39,770 nt of DNA from Streptomyces sp. NRRL F-6492 (GCF_001280125.1 NZ_LGEG01000249.1:1-39770); one strand, 5' to 3'; shown: positions 14,814 to 22,891, counted from the stretch's first letter. The notes: generated by a model not told the origin, from the sequence alone. Numbers and translations: made by a program.

Positions 14814-15146
14814 TCACACCTTGGCGGGAACCGGCTGCGCGCCGTTGACCAGCGGGAGCGTCTCCTGGTGGATCCGGCGCTCGACGAAGAAGGCCGCGAA
14901 GGGGATCGTCCCCGAGACCAGCACCCACAGGAGCTTCCCGAACGGCCAGCGGGCCTTGGATCCCAGGTCGAAGGCGAAGACGAGGTAGACGATGTAGAGG
15001 ACGCCGTGGGTCTGGGAGACCGCGAAGGTGAGGTCCTCGCCCGTGTGGAAGCCGTACTTCGCGACCATGCACGCGCACAGGATGAGGAGCATGACCGCGG
15101 TCACGTACGCCATGACGCGGTAGCGGGTCAGCACGCTGGATTTCAT
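14814..15146 (-). CDS. DUF3817 family membrane protein (copy 1)
   Basis: The product is 110 residues with about three hydrophobic spans: VMAYVTAVMLLILCACMVAKYG, THGVLYIVYLVFAFDL and LLWVLVSGTIPFAAFFVERRI. DUF3817 proteins are small integral membrane proteins of unknown function, typical of actinobacteria. The ATG at 15146 lacks a clear ribosome site; TACGCT (15159-15154, minus strand) lies 7 bases upstream and could be a -10 box for a leaderless transcript. It follows the MarR gene by 43 bases on the same strand and may also be read from it. A second DUF3817 gene lies at 18658 with the same FVERR/YAERR end motif. Confidence 0.8.
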   Translation of the reverse strand: MKSSVLTRYRVMAYVTAVMLLILCACMVAKYGFHTGEDLTFAVSQTHGVLYIVYLVFAFDLGSKARWPFGKLLWVLVSGTIPFAAFFVERRIHQETLPLVNGAQPVPAKV

Positions 15147-15189
15147 GCCGACGAGCGTAACCGCACGTTCCGGGCGATCTTCGGGCGGG

Positions 15190-15699
15190 TCAGGCCTCGT
15201 CGAAGTCGCTCGCCGCCACCCGGAGCGGGCGCAGCATCGCGAAGATCTCGGCGCACTCCTCCGCGTCGTACGCGCCGAGGCCGAAGTCCATCTCCATCAG
15301 GTCGCGGGTGGCGGCCTCGACCACCTCGCGCCCCTTGTCGGTGATGGTGGCGAGGGTGCCGCGGCCGTCGTTGGGGTTGGGGCGCTTGGCGACGAGACCG
15401 GACCTCACGAGCCGGTCGACCGTGTTCGTCACCGAGGTGGGGTGCACCATCAGCCGCTCGCCGATCTTGGACATCGGCAGCTCGCCCGCCTTGGAGAAGG
15501 TGAGCAGCACCAGGGCCTCGTACCGCGCGAAGGTCAGGCCGTACGGCTTGACGACGGCGTCGACCCCCGCGAGGAGGATCTGGTGGGCGCGCATGATCGA
15601 GGTGATCGCGGCCATCGAGGGGACCGGGCCCCAGCGCTTCTGCCAGAGTTCGTCGGCGCGGGCGATGGGGTCGAAGGGGAGACTGAGCGGCTTCGGCAC
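15190..15699 (-). CDS. MarR family transcriptional regulator
   Basis: The GTG at 15699 (169 residues) follows TAAGG by about 8 bases and lies 9 bases after the MFS stop, so MFS and MarR form an operon. The winged helix is clear: RYEALVLLTFSKAGELPMSKIGERLMVHPTSVTNTVDRLVRSGLV, then the wing NPNDGRGTLATITDKGREVV. N- and C-terminal helices give the dimer interface. MarR proteins paired with an MFS gene often control it in response to the exported compound (family knowledge); here that is an inference. The segment HPTSVTNTVDRL is the presumed recognition helix. Confidence 0.9.
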   Translation of the reverse strand: MPKPLSLPFDPIARADELWQKRWGPVPSMAAITSIMRAHQILLAGVDAVVKPYGLTFARYEALVLLTFSKAGELPMSKIGERLMVHPTSVTNTVDRLVRSGLVAKRPNPNDGRGTLATITDKGREVVEAATRDLMEMDFGLGAYDAEECAEIFAMLRPLRVAASDFDEA

Positions 15700-15708
15700 G
15701 CGTCGACC

Positions 15709-17229
15709 TTACCCATGGGGAACTTGGCGGTCAGCCCCGTCTCGTCCTTCGGTCGCCCCCGCCGCCCGCAGCTCCGCGGCGGCGGCGAGGAGGCAGACGG
15801 TTCCGACGGCCCCGGTGCCCGCGACGACCGTGTGGACGGGGAGGAACTCGGCCGCGAGCCCGGCCCCCGCCATCCCGACGCCCTGGACGGTCATCATGCC
15901 CGCCGTCATCAGGGTCATGGCCCTCCCCCGCCGCTCCTCGGGGACGGCGGCGACGAACCACGCGTCGAGGCCGAGGGTGTACGCGCCGGTGGCGCCGGCC
16001 AGGAAGAGGGCGGCGGCCGCGAGGGCGACGCCGGGCTCGACGGCGTACAGGAGGTAGGGCAGGACGCCGGTGACGGCGAGCGGCAGCACGATCCGGGAGC
16101 GGGCGGCGGCGGAGAGGAGGGAGCCGGCCAGGAGCTCGCCCGCGATGGTGCCGACGGGCAGCGCGCACATGAGGAGGCCGAGGGCGGCGGTGGAGACGCC
16201 GATCTCGTCGGCGTAGGGGGCGGCGAGCGCCTCCGGTACGACGGCGAAGAGCGGCGGCACCCAGAACATCACCATCAGGGCGCGCACCCGGCGGTCGCGC
16301 AGGACCGCCCAGGTGCCGGAGAGCCCGCTCCCCGACCGTGCGGACCGGGCGGGGCGGCGGACGGTGCCGAGGCGGAGCAGCAGCGCGGAGGCGAGGAAGG
16401 TGACGGCGGTGACGGCGAGGGCGCCGCGCGGCGGGACGACGGTGAGGAGGAGGCCGCCGGCGGCGAACCCGGCGAGCAGGGCGCTCTGGGACACGATCCG
16501 CAGGAGGGAGCGGCCGAGGACGAAGAGGTCGCCCTCGCCGAGGACGTCGGCGAGGGTCGCCATGCGGGTGCCGTTGAAGACGGGCGAGACGACGGCGACG
16601 GCGCAGCGCAGCGCGAGCAGGGCGGCGACGGGGGTGGCGGGGACGGTCATCAGGACGACGCAGGCGGCGCAGACGAGGTCGCAGACGACGAGGATCCGGC
16701 GGGGCGGGAACCGGTCGGTGAGACCGGCGAGGAGGGTGCCGCCGAGGAGGTAGGGGAGGAAGCCGAGGGCGAAGGTGAGGGAGGAGAGGAGCGGGGAGCG
16801 GGTGAGGTCGTAGACGAGCACGGTGAGCGCGAGCTCGCTGACGACGACCCCGAGGAGGGAGAACAGGTGCGCCACGAACACGAACCGGAACTCCCGCACC
16901 CGGAAGACGGCCCGGTAACCGGGCCCGGGCCCGCCCGCGGGCGCGGGCGTGTGGGCGGGCGCGGGTGCGTGGGCGGGCGCGGGCGGACGGGGCGCCTCCG
17001 GCCGGTCGGCGGGCGCGGGCGGACGGGGGGCCTCGGGTCCATCGGCGGGCGCGGGTGCGCGGGCGAGCGCGGCTCCGTCGGCGGGTGCGGGTGCGTCGAC
17101 CCCCGGGCCGCCGACGGGATCGGGCGGACGCGGCGCCTCCGGCCGCTCGGCGGGCGCGGGCGTCGTGGTCGGGGCAGGAGCCGGTCTCCCCGGCCGTGCG
17201 GGGGTGGGGGCGGTGTCGGGCGTCGGCAT
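15709..17229 (-). CDS. MFS transporter with long Pro/Ala-rich N-terminal extension
   Basis: The ATG at 17229 gives 506 residues. The first 105 or so are low-complexity Pro/Ala/Arg with repeats such as DGPEAPRPPAP and DRPEAPRPPAP. The transporter proper then starts at GYRAVFRVREFRFVFVAHLFSLLG. About 10-12 hydrophobic spans follow, with a motif-A-like loop LTDRFPPRRIL between spans 2 and 3. It is probably a drug/proton efflux pump of the 12-span type; the substrate is unknown. The extension is odd: the true start may be further in, but no better start codon with a ribosome site is visible. It is followed by marR at 9 bases and is divergent from the DUF5937 regulator. Confidence 0.85.
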   Translation of the reverse strand: MPTPDTAPTPARPGRPAPAPTTTPAPAERPEAPRPPDPVGGPGVDAPAPADGAALARAPAPADGPEAPRPPAPADRPEAPRPPAPAHAPAPAHTPAPAGGPGPGYRAVFRVREFRFVFVAHLFSLLGVVVSELALTVLVYDLTRSPLLSSLTFALGFLPYLLGGTLLAGLTDRFPPRRILVVCDLVCAACVVLMTVPATPVAALLALRCAVAVVSPVFNGTRMATLADVLGEGDLFVLGRSLLRIVSQSALLAGFAAGGLLLTVVPPRGALAVTAVTFLASALLLRLGTVRRPARSARSGSGLSGTWAVLRDRRVRALMVMFWVPPLFAVVPEALAAPYADEIGVSTAALGLLMCALPVGTIAGELLAGSLLSAAARSRIVLPLAVTGVLPYLLYAVEPGVALAAAALFLAGATGAYTLGLDAWFVAAVPEERRGRAMTLMTAGMMTVQGVGMAGAGLAAEFLPVHTVVAGTGAVGTVCLLAAAAELRAAGATEGRDGADRQVPHG

Positions 17230-17304
17230 GGGCGCAGCCTGCCGTCGCGGGCGGGCGCGGCCTAGACTTTCGGGTCCAGGCGAATCTTCCGGAAGGGCGG
17301 GCCC
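17230..17304 (+). promoter_or_regulatory. Divergent MFS/regulator promoter region
   Basis: These 75 bases serve both genes. TAGACT at 17263-17268 is a good -10 box for the plus-strand gene, and GGAAGGG at 17291-17297 is its ribosome site. The MFS gene has only a weak AGG before its ATG. Confidence 0.4.
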
Positions 17305-18297
17305 GTGCCGTACCACCTGCGCTTCGGGGAGGCCGATCCGCTGCGGGTCCGGTTCGCGGTGTCGCCGCTGTGGGAGACGCACTCCGCCGTGCGGGTCCTC
17401 GCGCGGCCCCGGCAGCAGGGGTACCACCTGCCCTGGATGCGGCGGATCGCGGGCGCCGCGCGGGGGCTCGACCTGGGGCCGCTGCACCTGCTGATGCCGG
17501 CGCGCGGGCACAGCCCGGACTTCCTGTACCCGCCGCCGCTGGGGCCCGCCGCCGCCTTCGAGGAGGAGATCGAGGCCGTACGGAGGACGGATCCGGCACT
17601 CGCCCTGGACGACTTCGAGCGGGCGCTCGCCGCGACCCCGGGGGCGGCGGAGACCGAGGAGGGGCGGCGGATGCTCGCGGACCCGGCCGGTGCGGTGGGG
17701 CGGCTCGCCGAGCTGCTGCGGGCCGCGTGGGAGGCGCTGGTCGCGCCCGACTGGCCCCGGCTGCGGGCGCTCCTGGAGGCGGACGTGGCGTACCACTCGC
17801 GGCGGCTCGCGGAGGGCGGGTGCGAACGGCTCCTGGACGAGCTGCACCCGTCCTTCGCCTGGGCGGCGGAGACGGCCACGCTCCGGGTGGACCACCACGG
17901 CGAGCACGTGCGGCCGCTGGACGGGCAGGGTCTCGTCCTGATGCCGTCCGTCTTCACCTGGCCCGACGTGGTGAGCGGTTTCGACCCGCCGTGGCAGCCG
18001 ACGGTGGTGTACCCGGCGCGCGGGATCGGCGGGCTGTGGACGGACGCCCGGGGCCGCACCCCGGAGGCCCTCGGGCGGCTCCTCGGCCCGGTGCGGGCGG
18101 ACGTCCTGTGCGCCCTGACGGAGCCGATGGGGACCACGGCGCTGGCCCACCTCCTGGGCCGGGCGCCCTCCACCGTCTCGGCGCACCTGGCGGTGCTGCG
18201 GGACGCGGGGCTGCTCGCCTCCCGGCGCTACGGACACCAGGTGCTGTACGAGCGGACCCCGCTGGGCCTCGCGGTGTCGCGGCCCGGAACCGGCTGA
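17305..18297 (+). CDS. DUF5937 / ArsR-type winged-helix regulator
   Basis: The GTG at 17305 follows GGAAGGG; the product is 330 residues. The N-terminal 240 residues match my recollection of DUF5937 (YHLRFGEADPLRVRFAVSPLWE start, then LRVLARPRQQGYHLPW-like segments). Residues from about 255 to 325 form an ArsR-like winged helix: LLGPVRADVLCALTEPMGTTALAHLLGRAPSTVSAHLAVLRDAGLLASRRYGHQVLYERT. Such regulators often sit beside MFS genes in Streptomyces, and this one is divergent from one with only 75 bases between, so it probably controls it and itself. No metal-binding cysteine cluster is visible, so a small-molecule ligand in the N-terminal domain is more likely. Confidence 0.85.
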   Translation: MPYHLRFGEADPLRVRFAVSPLWETHSAVRVLARPRQQGYHLPWMRRIAGAARGLDLGPLHLLMPARGHSPDFLYPPPLGPAAAFEEEIEAVRRTDPALALDDFERALAATPGAAETEEGRRMLADPAGAVGRLAELLRAAWEALVAPDWPRLRALLEADVAYHSRRLAEGGCERLLDELHPSFAWAAETATLRVDHHGEHVRPLDGQGLVLMPSVFTWPDVVSGFDPPWQPTVVYPARGIGGLWTDARGRTPEALGRLLGPVRADVLCALTEPMGTTALAHLLGRAPSTVSAHLAVLRDAGLLASRRYGHQVLYERTPLGLAVSRPGTG

Positions 18298-18317
18298 CCG
18301 CCGCGCCGTCCGCGCGA

Positions 18318-18348
18318 AGGCCCCCGCTCCGGTCCGGAGCGGGGGCCT
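18318..18348. terminator. Bidirectional hairpin terminator after the DUF5937 regulator
   Basis: Two 15-base arms (18318-18332 and 18334-18348) are exact complements around a single base, giving a stem of about 13 bp with a small loop. It lies between two convergent genes. Confidence 0.85.
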
Positions 18349-18367
18349 CGGGGCGAAGGGCCGGGGA

Positions 18368-18661
18368 TCAGGCGTCGAGGTGGCGCTCCACCGTGGCGAC
18401 CTTCGAGGTCAGACCGTCCGTCACGCCCGGGCGGATGTCGGCCTTGAGGACGACGGAGACGCGGGGCGCGCGGGCCTCGACGGCGGCGACGGCGCGCTTG
18501 ACGACGTCCATCACCTCGTCCCACTCGCCCTCGATCGAGGTGAACATGGCGTCGGTGCGGTTCGGCAGGCCGGACTCCCGGACGACCCGGACGGCGTCGG
18601 CGACGTACTCGCCGACCTCCTCGCCCACGCCGAGCGGGGTCACCGAGAAGGCGACGATCAC
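18368..18661 (-). CDS. MTH1187-family thiamine-binding protein
   Basis: The product is 97 residues, starting at GTG 18661. It matches the small MTH1187/YkoF-like ferredoxin-fold family (formerly DUF77): FSVTPLG at the N-terminus, [42 protein letters not shown], then [11 protein letters not shown]. Family members bind thiamine or a related pyrimidine and form small oligomers; the physiological role is unclear. The start overlaps the stop of the DUF3817 gene by 4 bases (GTGA), so translation is coupled. No membrane span or signal is present. It converges with the DUF5937 regulator across a strong hairpin. Confidence 0.88.
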   Translation of the reverse strand: MIVAFSVTPLGVGEEVGEYVADAVRVVRESGLPNRTDAMFTSIEGEWDEVMDVVKRAVAAVEARAPRVSVVLKADIRPGVTDGLTSKVATVERHLDA

Positions 18662-19002
18662 GCGTTCACCGTGCCCTCGCGGCGGGCGCGGGACGCGATG
18701 ACCGCGTCCTCGGCCTCGCGCTTCAGCCTCCGCTCGGCGTAGAAGCCGCCCAGCGGCAGGACCGAGAGGACGAAGTACAGGGCGGCGGTGCCGAAGCTCC
18801 ACCTGGTCCGGTTCCAGGCGTCCAGCCAGAAGAGGACGTACAGGACGAACAGGATGCCGTGGACGGCTCCCATGACCGGCACCGCGTTGAACTCCGTCGT
18901 CCGCTTGAGCACCGAGCAGACGAGGAGGAGCAGGAACGAGACGGCCTCCGGCGCGGAGACGAGCCGGAGCCGGTGGAGGGAGGAGGCGGTCTTGATGTCC
19001 AC
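18658..19002 (-). CDS. DUF3817 family membrane protein (copy 2)
   Basis: I chose the GTG at 19002 (114 residues) because AAGGTGA lies 8 bases upstream, although the frame is open further. Hydrophobic spans: [40 protein letters not shown] and [20 protein letters not shown]. The last span ends in the same way as copy 1 at 14814. It overlaps the thiamine-binding gene by 4 bases, which suggests that the two products act together or at fixed ratio. It is divergent from the AIM24 genes across 121 bases containing a 14-bp tandem repeat. Confidence 0.82.
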   Translation of the reverse strand: MDIKTASSLHRLRLVSAPEAVSFLLLLVCSVLKRTTEFNAVPVMGAVHGILFVLYVLFWLDAWNRTRWSFGTAALYFVLSVLPLGGFYAERRLKREAEDAVIASRARREGTVNA

Positions 19003-19021
19003 GGAGGGGGTCACCTTCGTT

Positions 19022-19059
19022 CGATCTTGTGAACGCGATCTTGTGAACGGAAGCACAAG
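19022..19059. repeat. 14-bp tandem repeat with a third inverted half-site
   Basis: CGATCTTGTGAACG occurs twice back to back (19022-19035, 19036-19049). The core CTTGTG at 19026 and 19040 is followed exactly 14 bases later by its inverse CACAAG at 19054. This lies in the divergent promoter region between DUF3817 and AIM24, so repeated binding of one protein on both promoters is plausible. Confidence 0.7.
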
Positions 19060-19111
19060 GGCCCGTCCATTGTGCACGGCGACTTTGCTGTCCCTTTATC
19101 CGGGTCCCCAG

Positions 19112-19117
19112 TACCTT
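19112..19117 (+). promoter_or_regulatory. Putative -10 box TACCTT of the AIM24 operon
   Basis: TACCTT ends 6 bases before the GTG at 19124, and no Shine-Dalgarno sequence is present, which fits a leaderless mRNA. No good -35 box is seen at 17-18 bases. Confidence 0.35.
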
Positions 19118-19123
19118 CGGCGG

Positions 19124-19762
19124 GTGGCAACGTTCCGACTCCAAGGCAGCAAGGTGCTCGCCGTCTCCCTGACCGGCGACGCCGTGAAGGCGAAGAACGG
19201 CTCGATGGTCGCCTACGACGGCCAGATGGCGTTCAAGAAGATGAGCGGCGGCGGTGAGGGCCTGCGCGGCATGGTGACCCGCCGGCTCACGGGTGAGCAG
19301 ATGGAGGTGATGGAGGTGCGCGGGCAGGGGACCTGCTGGTTCGCCGACCGGGCCTCCGAGATCAACCTCGTCTCCCTGCACGGCGACAAGCTGTGGGTGG
19401 AGGCGAGCAACCTGCTGTGCACCGACGCGGGGCTGCGCACCGGCACCACCTTCACGGGCCTGCGCGGCGGGGCCACCGGCAACGGCCTCTTCACCACGAC
19501 CGTGGAGGGGACGGGCCACGCGGCGATCACGTCGGACGGCCCGGCGGTGGTGCTGCGGGTGACCCCGCAGTACCCGCTCCAGGTCGACCCCGGCGCGTAC
19601 ATAGCCCACCAGGGCAACCTCCAACAGCACTTCCAGTCGGGGGTGACCTTCCGCACCTTCATGGGCGAGGGCGGCGGCGAGGCCTTCCAGATCCGCTTCG
19701 AGGGGGACGGCCTGGTGTACGTGCAGCCCAGCGAGCGGAACACGATCGGGGGCGACGTCTGA
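19124..19762 (+). CDS. AIM24 family protein (first of three)
   Basis: The GTG at 19124 gives 212 residues starting [18 protein letters not shown]. The whole protein is strand-rich with repeated short motifs typical of the AIM24 beta-roll: [55 protein letters not shown] and [16 protein letters not shown]24 in yeast is a mitochondrial inner membrane protein, and bacterial members have been linked loosely to stress and tellurium contexts; none has a firm biochemical role. No signal peptide or membrane span is visible. The stop overlaps the next ATG by one base (TGATG), so the three genes form one coupled operon. Confidence 0.85.
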   Translation: MATFRLQGSKVLAVSLTGDAVKAKNGSMVAYDGQMAFKKMSGGGEGLRGMVTRRLTGEQMEVMEVRGQGTCWFADRASEINLVSLHGDKLWVEASNLLCTDAGLRTGTTFTGLRGGATGNGLFTTTVEGTGHAAITSDGPAVVLRVTPQYPLQVDPGAYIAHQGNLQQHFQSGVTFRTFMGEGGGEAFQIRFEGDGLVYVQPSERNTIGGDV

Positions 19763-20412
19763 TGCCGTTCCGTGAGATCAACTCGAAGATGATCGAGGCG
19801 ACCGTCGTCCCGGGGCAGCGGTTGTTCAGCCAGCGCGGCGCGATGCTGGCGTACCGCGGCGACGTCGCTTTCACGCCGAACACGGCGGGCGGCCAGGGCG
19901 GCCTGATGTCGATGATCGGGCGCCGGGTGGCGGGCGAGGCGACCCCGCTGATGACGGTCGAGGGCAGCGGCACGGTGATGTTCGGGCACGGCGGCCACCA
20001 CATCCAGGTGATCGCGCTGACCGGCGACACCCTGTACGTCGAGGCCGACCGGCTGCTCGCCTTCGACGGGACCCTGGAGCAGGGCACGATGTTCATGGGC
20101 TCGCAGGGCGGGGTCATGGGCATGGTCCGCGGCCAGGTGACCGGCCAGGGCCTCTTCACCACGACCCTGAGGGGCCACGGCTCGGTGGCCGTGATGGCGC
20201 ACGGCGGCGTGATCGAGCTGCCGATCGTCCCGGGCCGCCCGGTCCACGTGGACCCGCAGGCGTACGTGGCCCACCACGGCGACGTGCGGAACAGGCTCTC
20301 CACCGCGCTCGGCTGGCGGGACATGGTGGGGCGCGGCTCGGGCGAGGCGTTCCAGCTGGAGCTGAGCGGCAGCGGCGCGGTGTACGTCCAGGCCTCGGAG
20401 GAGAAGCTGTGA
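19762..20412 (+). CDS. AIM24 family protein (second of three)
   Basis: The product is 216 residues from ATG 19762. It has the same layout as its neighbour: [19 protein letters not shown] near the start, then [22 protein letters not shown] and [14 protein letters not shown], ending in a short strand ([14 protein letters not shown]). The central section is rich in Gly and Met ([32 protein letters not shown]), which may be a flexible or membrane-contacting loop. It overlaps the third gene by 4 bases (GTGA). The close similarity of copies 1 and 2 indicates tandem duplication; they may assemble as a hetero-oligomer, which is inference. Confidence 0.85.
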   Translation: MPFREINSKMIEATVVPGQRLFSQRGAMLAYRGDVAFTPNTAGGQGGLMSMIGRRVAGEATPLMTVEGSGTVMFGHGGHHIQVIALTGDTLYVEADRLLAFDGTLEQGTMFMGSQGGVMGMVRGQVTGQGLFTTTLRGHGSVAVMAHGGVIELPIVPGRPVHVDPQAYVAHHGDVRNRLSTALGWRDMVGRGSGEAFQLELSGSGAVYVQASEEKL

Positions 20413-21194
20413 GCACCCCTGTCATCCACGACCCGCAGACCCTGCCGTCGGACGACAACGTCAACCCGTACACCTTCTGCGTGGAGCTCAAGGGCTCCCA
20501 GTGGTTCCTGCAGAAGGGCAAGATGATCGCCTACTACGGGCGGATCGAGTTCAACGGCATCGGGCACGGGCGGCTCGACCGGCTGGTGCGGACGTCCTTC
20601 CACTCGCCGCTGCACGCGAGCGACTGGGTGGTGGCCGAGGGCAGCGGCAAGATGCTGCTCGCGGACCGGGCGTTCGACGTGAACTCCTTCGACCTGGACG
20701 AGGGCAACCTGACGATCCGGTCCGGGAACCTGCTGGCCTACCAGCCGACCCTGGCGCTGAAGCAGTCGATCGTGCCGGGCTTCGTGACGCTGATCGGGAC
20801 GGGCAAGTTCGTGGCCGCGTCGAACGGTCCGGTGGTCTTCATGGAGCCGCCGATGCGGGTGGACCCGCAGGCGCTGGTCGGCTGGGCGGACTGCCCGTCG
20901 CCCTGCCACCACTACGACCACGGCTATCTGACGGGCGTGCTGGGCGGTCTGCGGTCCCTGACGGGCCTGGGCGGCACCTCGGGCGAGGAGCACCAGTTCG
21001 AGTTCGTGGGGGCGGGCACGGTCCTGCTCCAGTCGACGGAGCTGCTGATGGCGGAGCGGGACGCCGGTGCGCCCCCGGCCCAGGCGGGTGTGCCCGGCGG
21101 TCACGGCGGGTACGGTTCAGGCCAGGGGCAGCAGGGGGCCGTACCGCGCCTTCCCGGCCAGCTGGGGGACCTCCAGCGTCGCTTCGGGCTGTGA
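20409..21194 (+). CDS. AIM24 family protein (third, divergent copy)
   Basis: The GTG at 20409 follows GGAGAAGCT; the product is 261 residues. The AIM24 fold is recognisable (FLQKGKMIAYYGRIEFNG, SGKMLLADRAFDVNSF, MRVDPQALVGWADCPSPC, then EEHQFEFVGAGTVLLQSTELL), but the copy is more diverged from the other two. It carries a Cys/His cluster, CPSPCHHYDHGY, at about 161-172 that the others lack and that could bind a metal. A Gly/Gln/Pro-rich tail of about 40 residues ends in LPGQLGDLQRRFGL. It is the last gene of the operon; absC follows after 141 bases with its own start signals. Confidence 0.85.
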   Translation: MSTPVIHDPQTLPSDDNVNPYTFCVELKGSQWFLQKGKMIAYYGRIEFNGIGHGRLDRLVRTSFHSPLHASDWVVAEGSGKMLLADRAFDVNSFDLDEGNLTIRSGNLLAYQPTLALKQSIVPGFVTLIGTGKFVAASNGPVVFMEPPMRVDPQALVGWADCPSPCHHYDHGYLTGVLGGLRSLTGLGGTSGEEHQFEFVGAGTVLLQSTELLMAERDAGAPPAQAGVPGGHGGYGSGQGQQGAVPRLPGQLGDLQRRFGL

Positions 21195-21304
21195 GCGGTA
21201 GTCTGCGGAGTGTGACGCCCTCGAACGTCTGCGCCGGGGGCGGTGCGGGGGGCCGCGTCCGGGTGGGGTCCCGGGTGCCCGGCGTCACCCTCCCAGACTT
21301 CGTC

Positions 21305-21329
21305 AAGAATTCAACTTCTTAGGTAGAAT
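21305..21329 (+). promoter_or_regulatory. absC promoter with AAGAA-N6-TTCTT inverted repeat
   Basis: TAGAAT at 21324-21329 is a near-consensus -10 box ending 6 bases before the absC ATG, which suggests a leaderless transcript. AAGAA (21305-21309) and TTCTT (21316-21320) form an inverted repeat just upstream, a candidate autoregulatory site. The AT-rich island stands out in this genome. Confidence 0.5.
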
Positions 21330-21335
21330 CCATAC

Positions 21336-21812
21336 ATGGAGACCGAGACGGCCACCCCGTGGCTCACCGACGGCGAGCAGTGTGCCTGGCGCACCTTCCT
21401 GGACGTCCAGCGGATGCTGACGTACCAGTTGGAGAAGGACCTCCAGCCCTTCGGCCTGACGATGAACGACTACGAGATCCTGGTGAACCTCTCGGAGTCG
21501 GCCGAGCGCCGGCTGCGCATGAGCGACCTCGCCGCGGCCACCCTCCAGTCGAAGAGCCGCCTCTCCCACCAGATCACCCGGATGGAGAACGCGGGCCTGG
21601 TCCGGCGCGAGAACTGCGAGTCCGACCGGCGCGGGCTGTACGCCGTCCTGACCGACCCGGGCATGGAGACCATGCGCAAGGTCGCCCCGCACCACGTCGA
21701 GTCGGTGCGCAAGCACTTCATCGACCAGCTCACCCCCGAGGCGCTCGGCGACCTCCACGAGTCCCTGAAGCCGGTCGCGGAGCAGCTGCGCGGACGGCGC
21801 GGCAAGCCGTAG
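21336..21812 (+). CDS. absC: MarR family regulator, AbsC-type zinc-responsive regulator
   Basis: The 158-residue protein closely matches my memory of S. coelicolor AbsC (SCO5405) in sequence, length and neighbours; AbsC affects antibiotic production and zinc-linked genes (established knowledge). The winged helix spans GLTMNDYEILVNLSESAERRLRMSDLAAATLQSKSRLSHQITRMENAGLV, with wing ENCESDRRGLYAVLT. A His-rich segment, APHHVESVRKHF, lies where zinc-binding MarR proteins such as AdcR carry ligands, so zinc sensing is plausible. A leaderless promoter with an inverted repeat lies directly upstream. It is followed by a strong bidirectional hairpin. Identity with AbsC is by recall; the MarR assignment itself is certain. 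Confidence 0.88.
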   Translation: METETATPWLTDGEQCAWRTFLDVQRMLTYQLEKDLQPFGLTMNDYEILVNLSESAERRLRMSDLAAATLQSKSRLSHQITRMENAGLVRRENCESDRRGLYAVLTDPGMETMRKVAPHHVESVRKHFIDQLTPEALGDLHESLKPVAEQLRGRRGKP

Positions 21813-21831
21813 CCGTCCGCGGCCGACGGAA

Positions 21832-21863
21832 GAGGGCCCCGCCGGATCGCCGGCGGGGCCCTC
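21832..21863. terminator. Bidirectional hairpin terminator between absC and meaB
   Basis: A perfect 14-bp stem (21832-21845 with 21850-21863) carries an ATCG loop, 20 bases after the absC stop and 16 bases beyond the meaB stop. Confidence 0.9.
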
Positions 21864-21878
21864 CCGTGCGCGCGCCGC

Positions 21879-22835
21879 TCAGTTGCCCGTCAGCTCCGCC
21901 ACCAGTTCGTCGGCGGCCGCGTACGGGTCGAGGCCGCCCGCCGTGATCCGCTCCGCGAGCGCGTCGAGCCGCCGGTCGCCGCGCAGGTCCCCGATCCGCT
22001 CGCGCAGGGCCGTGACCGCGATGGTCTCGACCTCGCGCGACGCCCGGGCCCTGCGGCGCTCCGCCAGGACCCCCCGCTCCTCCATCCAGGCGCGGTGCTT
22101 CTCCAGGGCCTCCACGACCTCGTCGACGCCCTCGCCGCGTGCCGCGACCGTCTTGACGATCGGCGGCCGCCAGTCGCCCGGCCCGCGCGACTCCCCCAGG
22201 CCGAGCATGTGGTTGAGCTCGCGGGCGGTGGCGTCCGCGCCGTCCCGGTCGGCCTTGTTGACCACGTACACGTCGCCGATCTCCAGGATGCCCGCCTTCG
22301 CGGCCTGGATCCCGTCGCCCATGCCCGGCGCGAGCAGGACCACGGAGGTGTCGGCCTGGGAGGCGATCTCGACCTCCGACTGTCCGACGCCGACGGTCTC
22401 CACGAGGACCACCTCGCAGCCGGCCGCGTCCAGGACGCGGATGGCCTGCGGGGCGGACCAGGCGAGACCGCCCAGGTGGCCGCGGGTGGCCATGGAGCGG
22501 ATGTAGACGCCCGGGTCGGAGGCGTGCTCCGCCATCCGGACCCGGTCGCCGAGCAGCGCTCCCCCGCTGAACGGGGACGACGGGTCGACGGCCAGGACGC
22601 CGACCCGCCTGCCCGCCCGCCGGTAGGCGGAGACCAGGGCGGACGTCGTGGTCGACTTGCCGACGCCGGGCGAGCCGGTCAGGCCCACCACGTACGCGCC
22701 GCCGGTGAGCGGCGCGAGCGCCGCCATCACCTCGCGCAGCTGCGGGGACGCCCCCTCCACGAGCGAGATCAGCCGGGCCACGGCCCGGGGCCTGCCCTCG
22801 CGCGCCTGGGCGACGAGTGCGGGGACGTCCACCAT
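21879..22835 (-). CDS. meaB: MeaB-type GTPase, chaperone of B12-dependent acyl-CoA mutases
   Basis: It is a G3E-family GTPase that loads and protects adenosylcobalamin in methylmalonyl-CoA or isobutyryl-CoA mutase. The ATG at 22835 follows AAGGAG by 8 bases; the product is 318 residues, the usual size. Motifs: P-loop GSPGVGKS at 54-61, the switch region VDPSSPFSGGALLGDRVRM, ETVGVGQSE, and NKAD for guanine specificity. The C-terminal helical dimerisation region follows. It is 56 bases downstream of the thiolase gene on the same strand, so they are probably co-transcribed. Its likely clients are IcmA (13030) and the methylmalonyl-CoA mutase encoded elsewhere; older databases call this family ArgK, which is misleading. 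Confidence 0.95.
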   Translation of the reverse strand: MVDVPALVAQAREGRPRAVARLISLVEGASPQLREVMAALAPLTGGAYVVGLTGSPGVGKSTTTSALVSAYRRAGRRVGVLAVDPSSPFSGGALLGDRVRMAEHASDPGVYIRSMATRGHLGGLAWSAPQAIRVLDAAGCEVVLVETVGVGQSEVEIASQADTSVVLLAPGMGDGIQAAKAGILEIGDVYVVNKADRDGADATARELNHMLGLGESRGPGDWRPPIVKTVAARGEGVDEVVEALEKHRAWMEERGVLAERRRARASREVETIAVTALRERIGDLRGDRRLDALAERITAGGLDPYAAADELVAELTGN

Positions 22836-22891
22836 GTGCAGAACTCCTTGCCGACCTTGCCCGATCCCGCCCGGCCCGTCGCCCGGGTGGC

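Noticed and set aside
21212..21288. Inverted repeat GTGACGCC/GGCGTCAC between AIM24-3 and absC as terminator
   Set aside because: The arms are only 8 bases and about 60 bases apart; a chance pairing in GC-rich DNA is likely.
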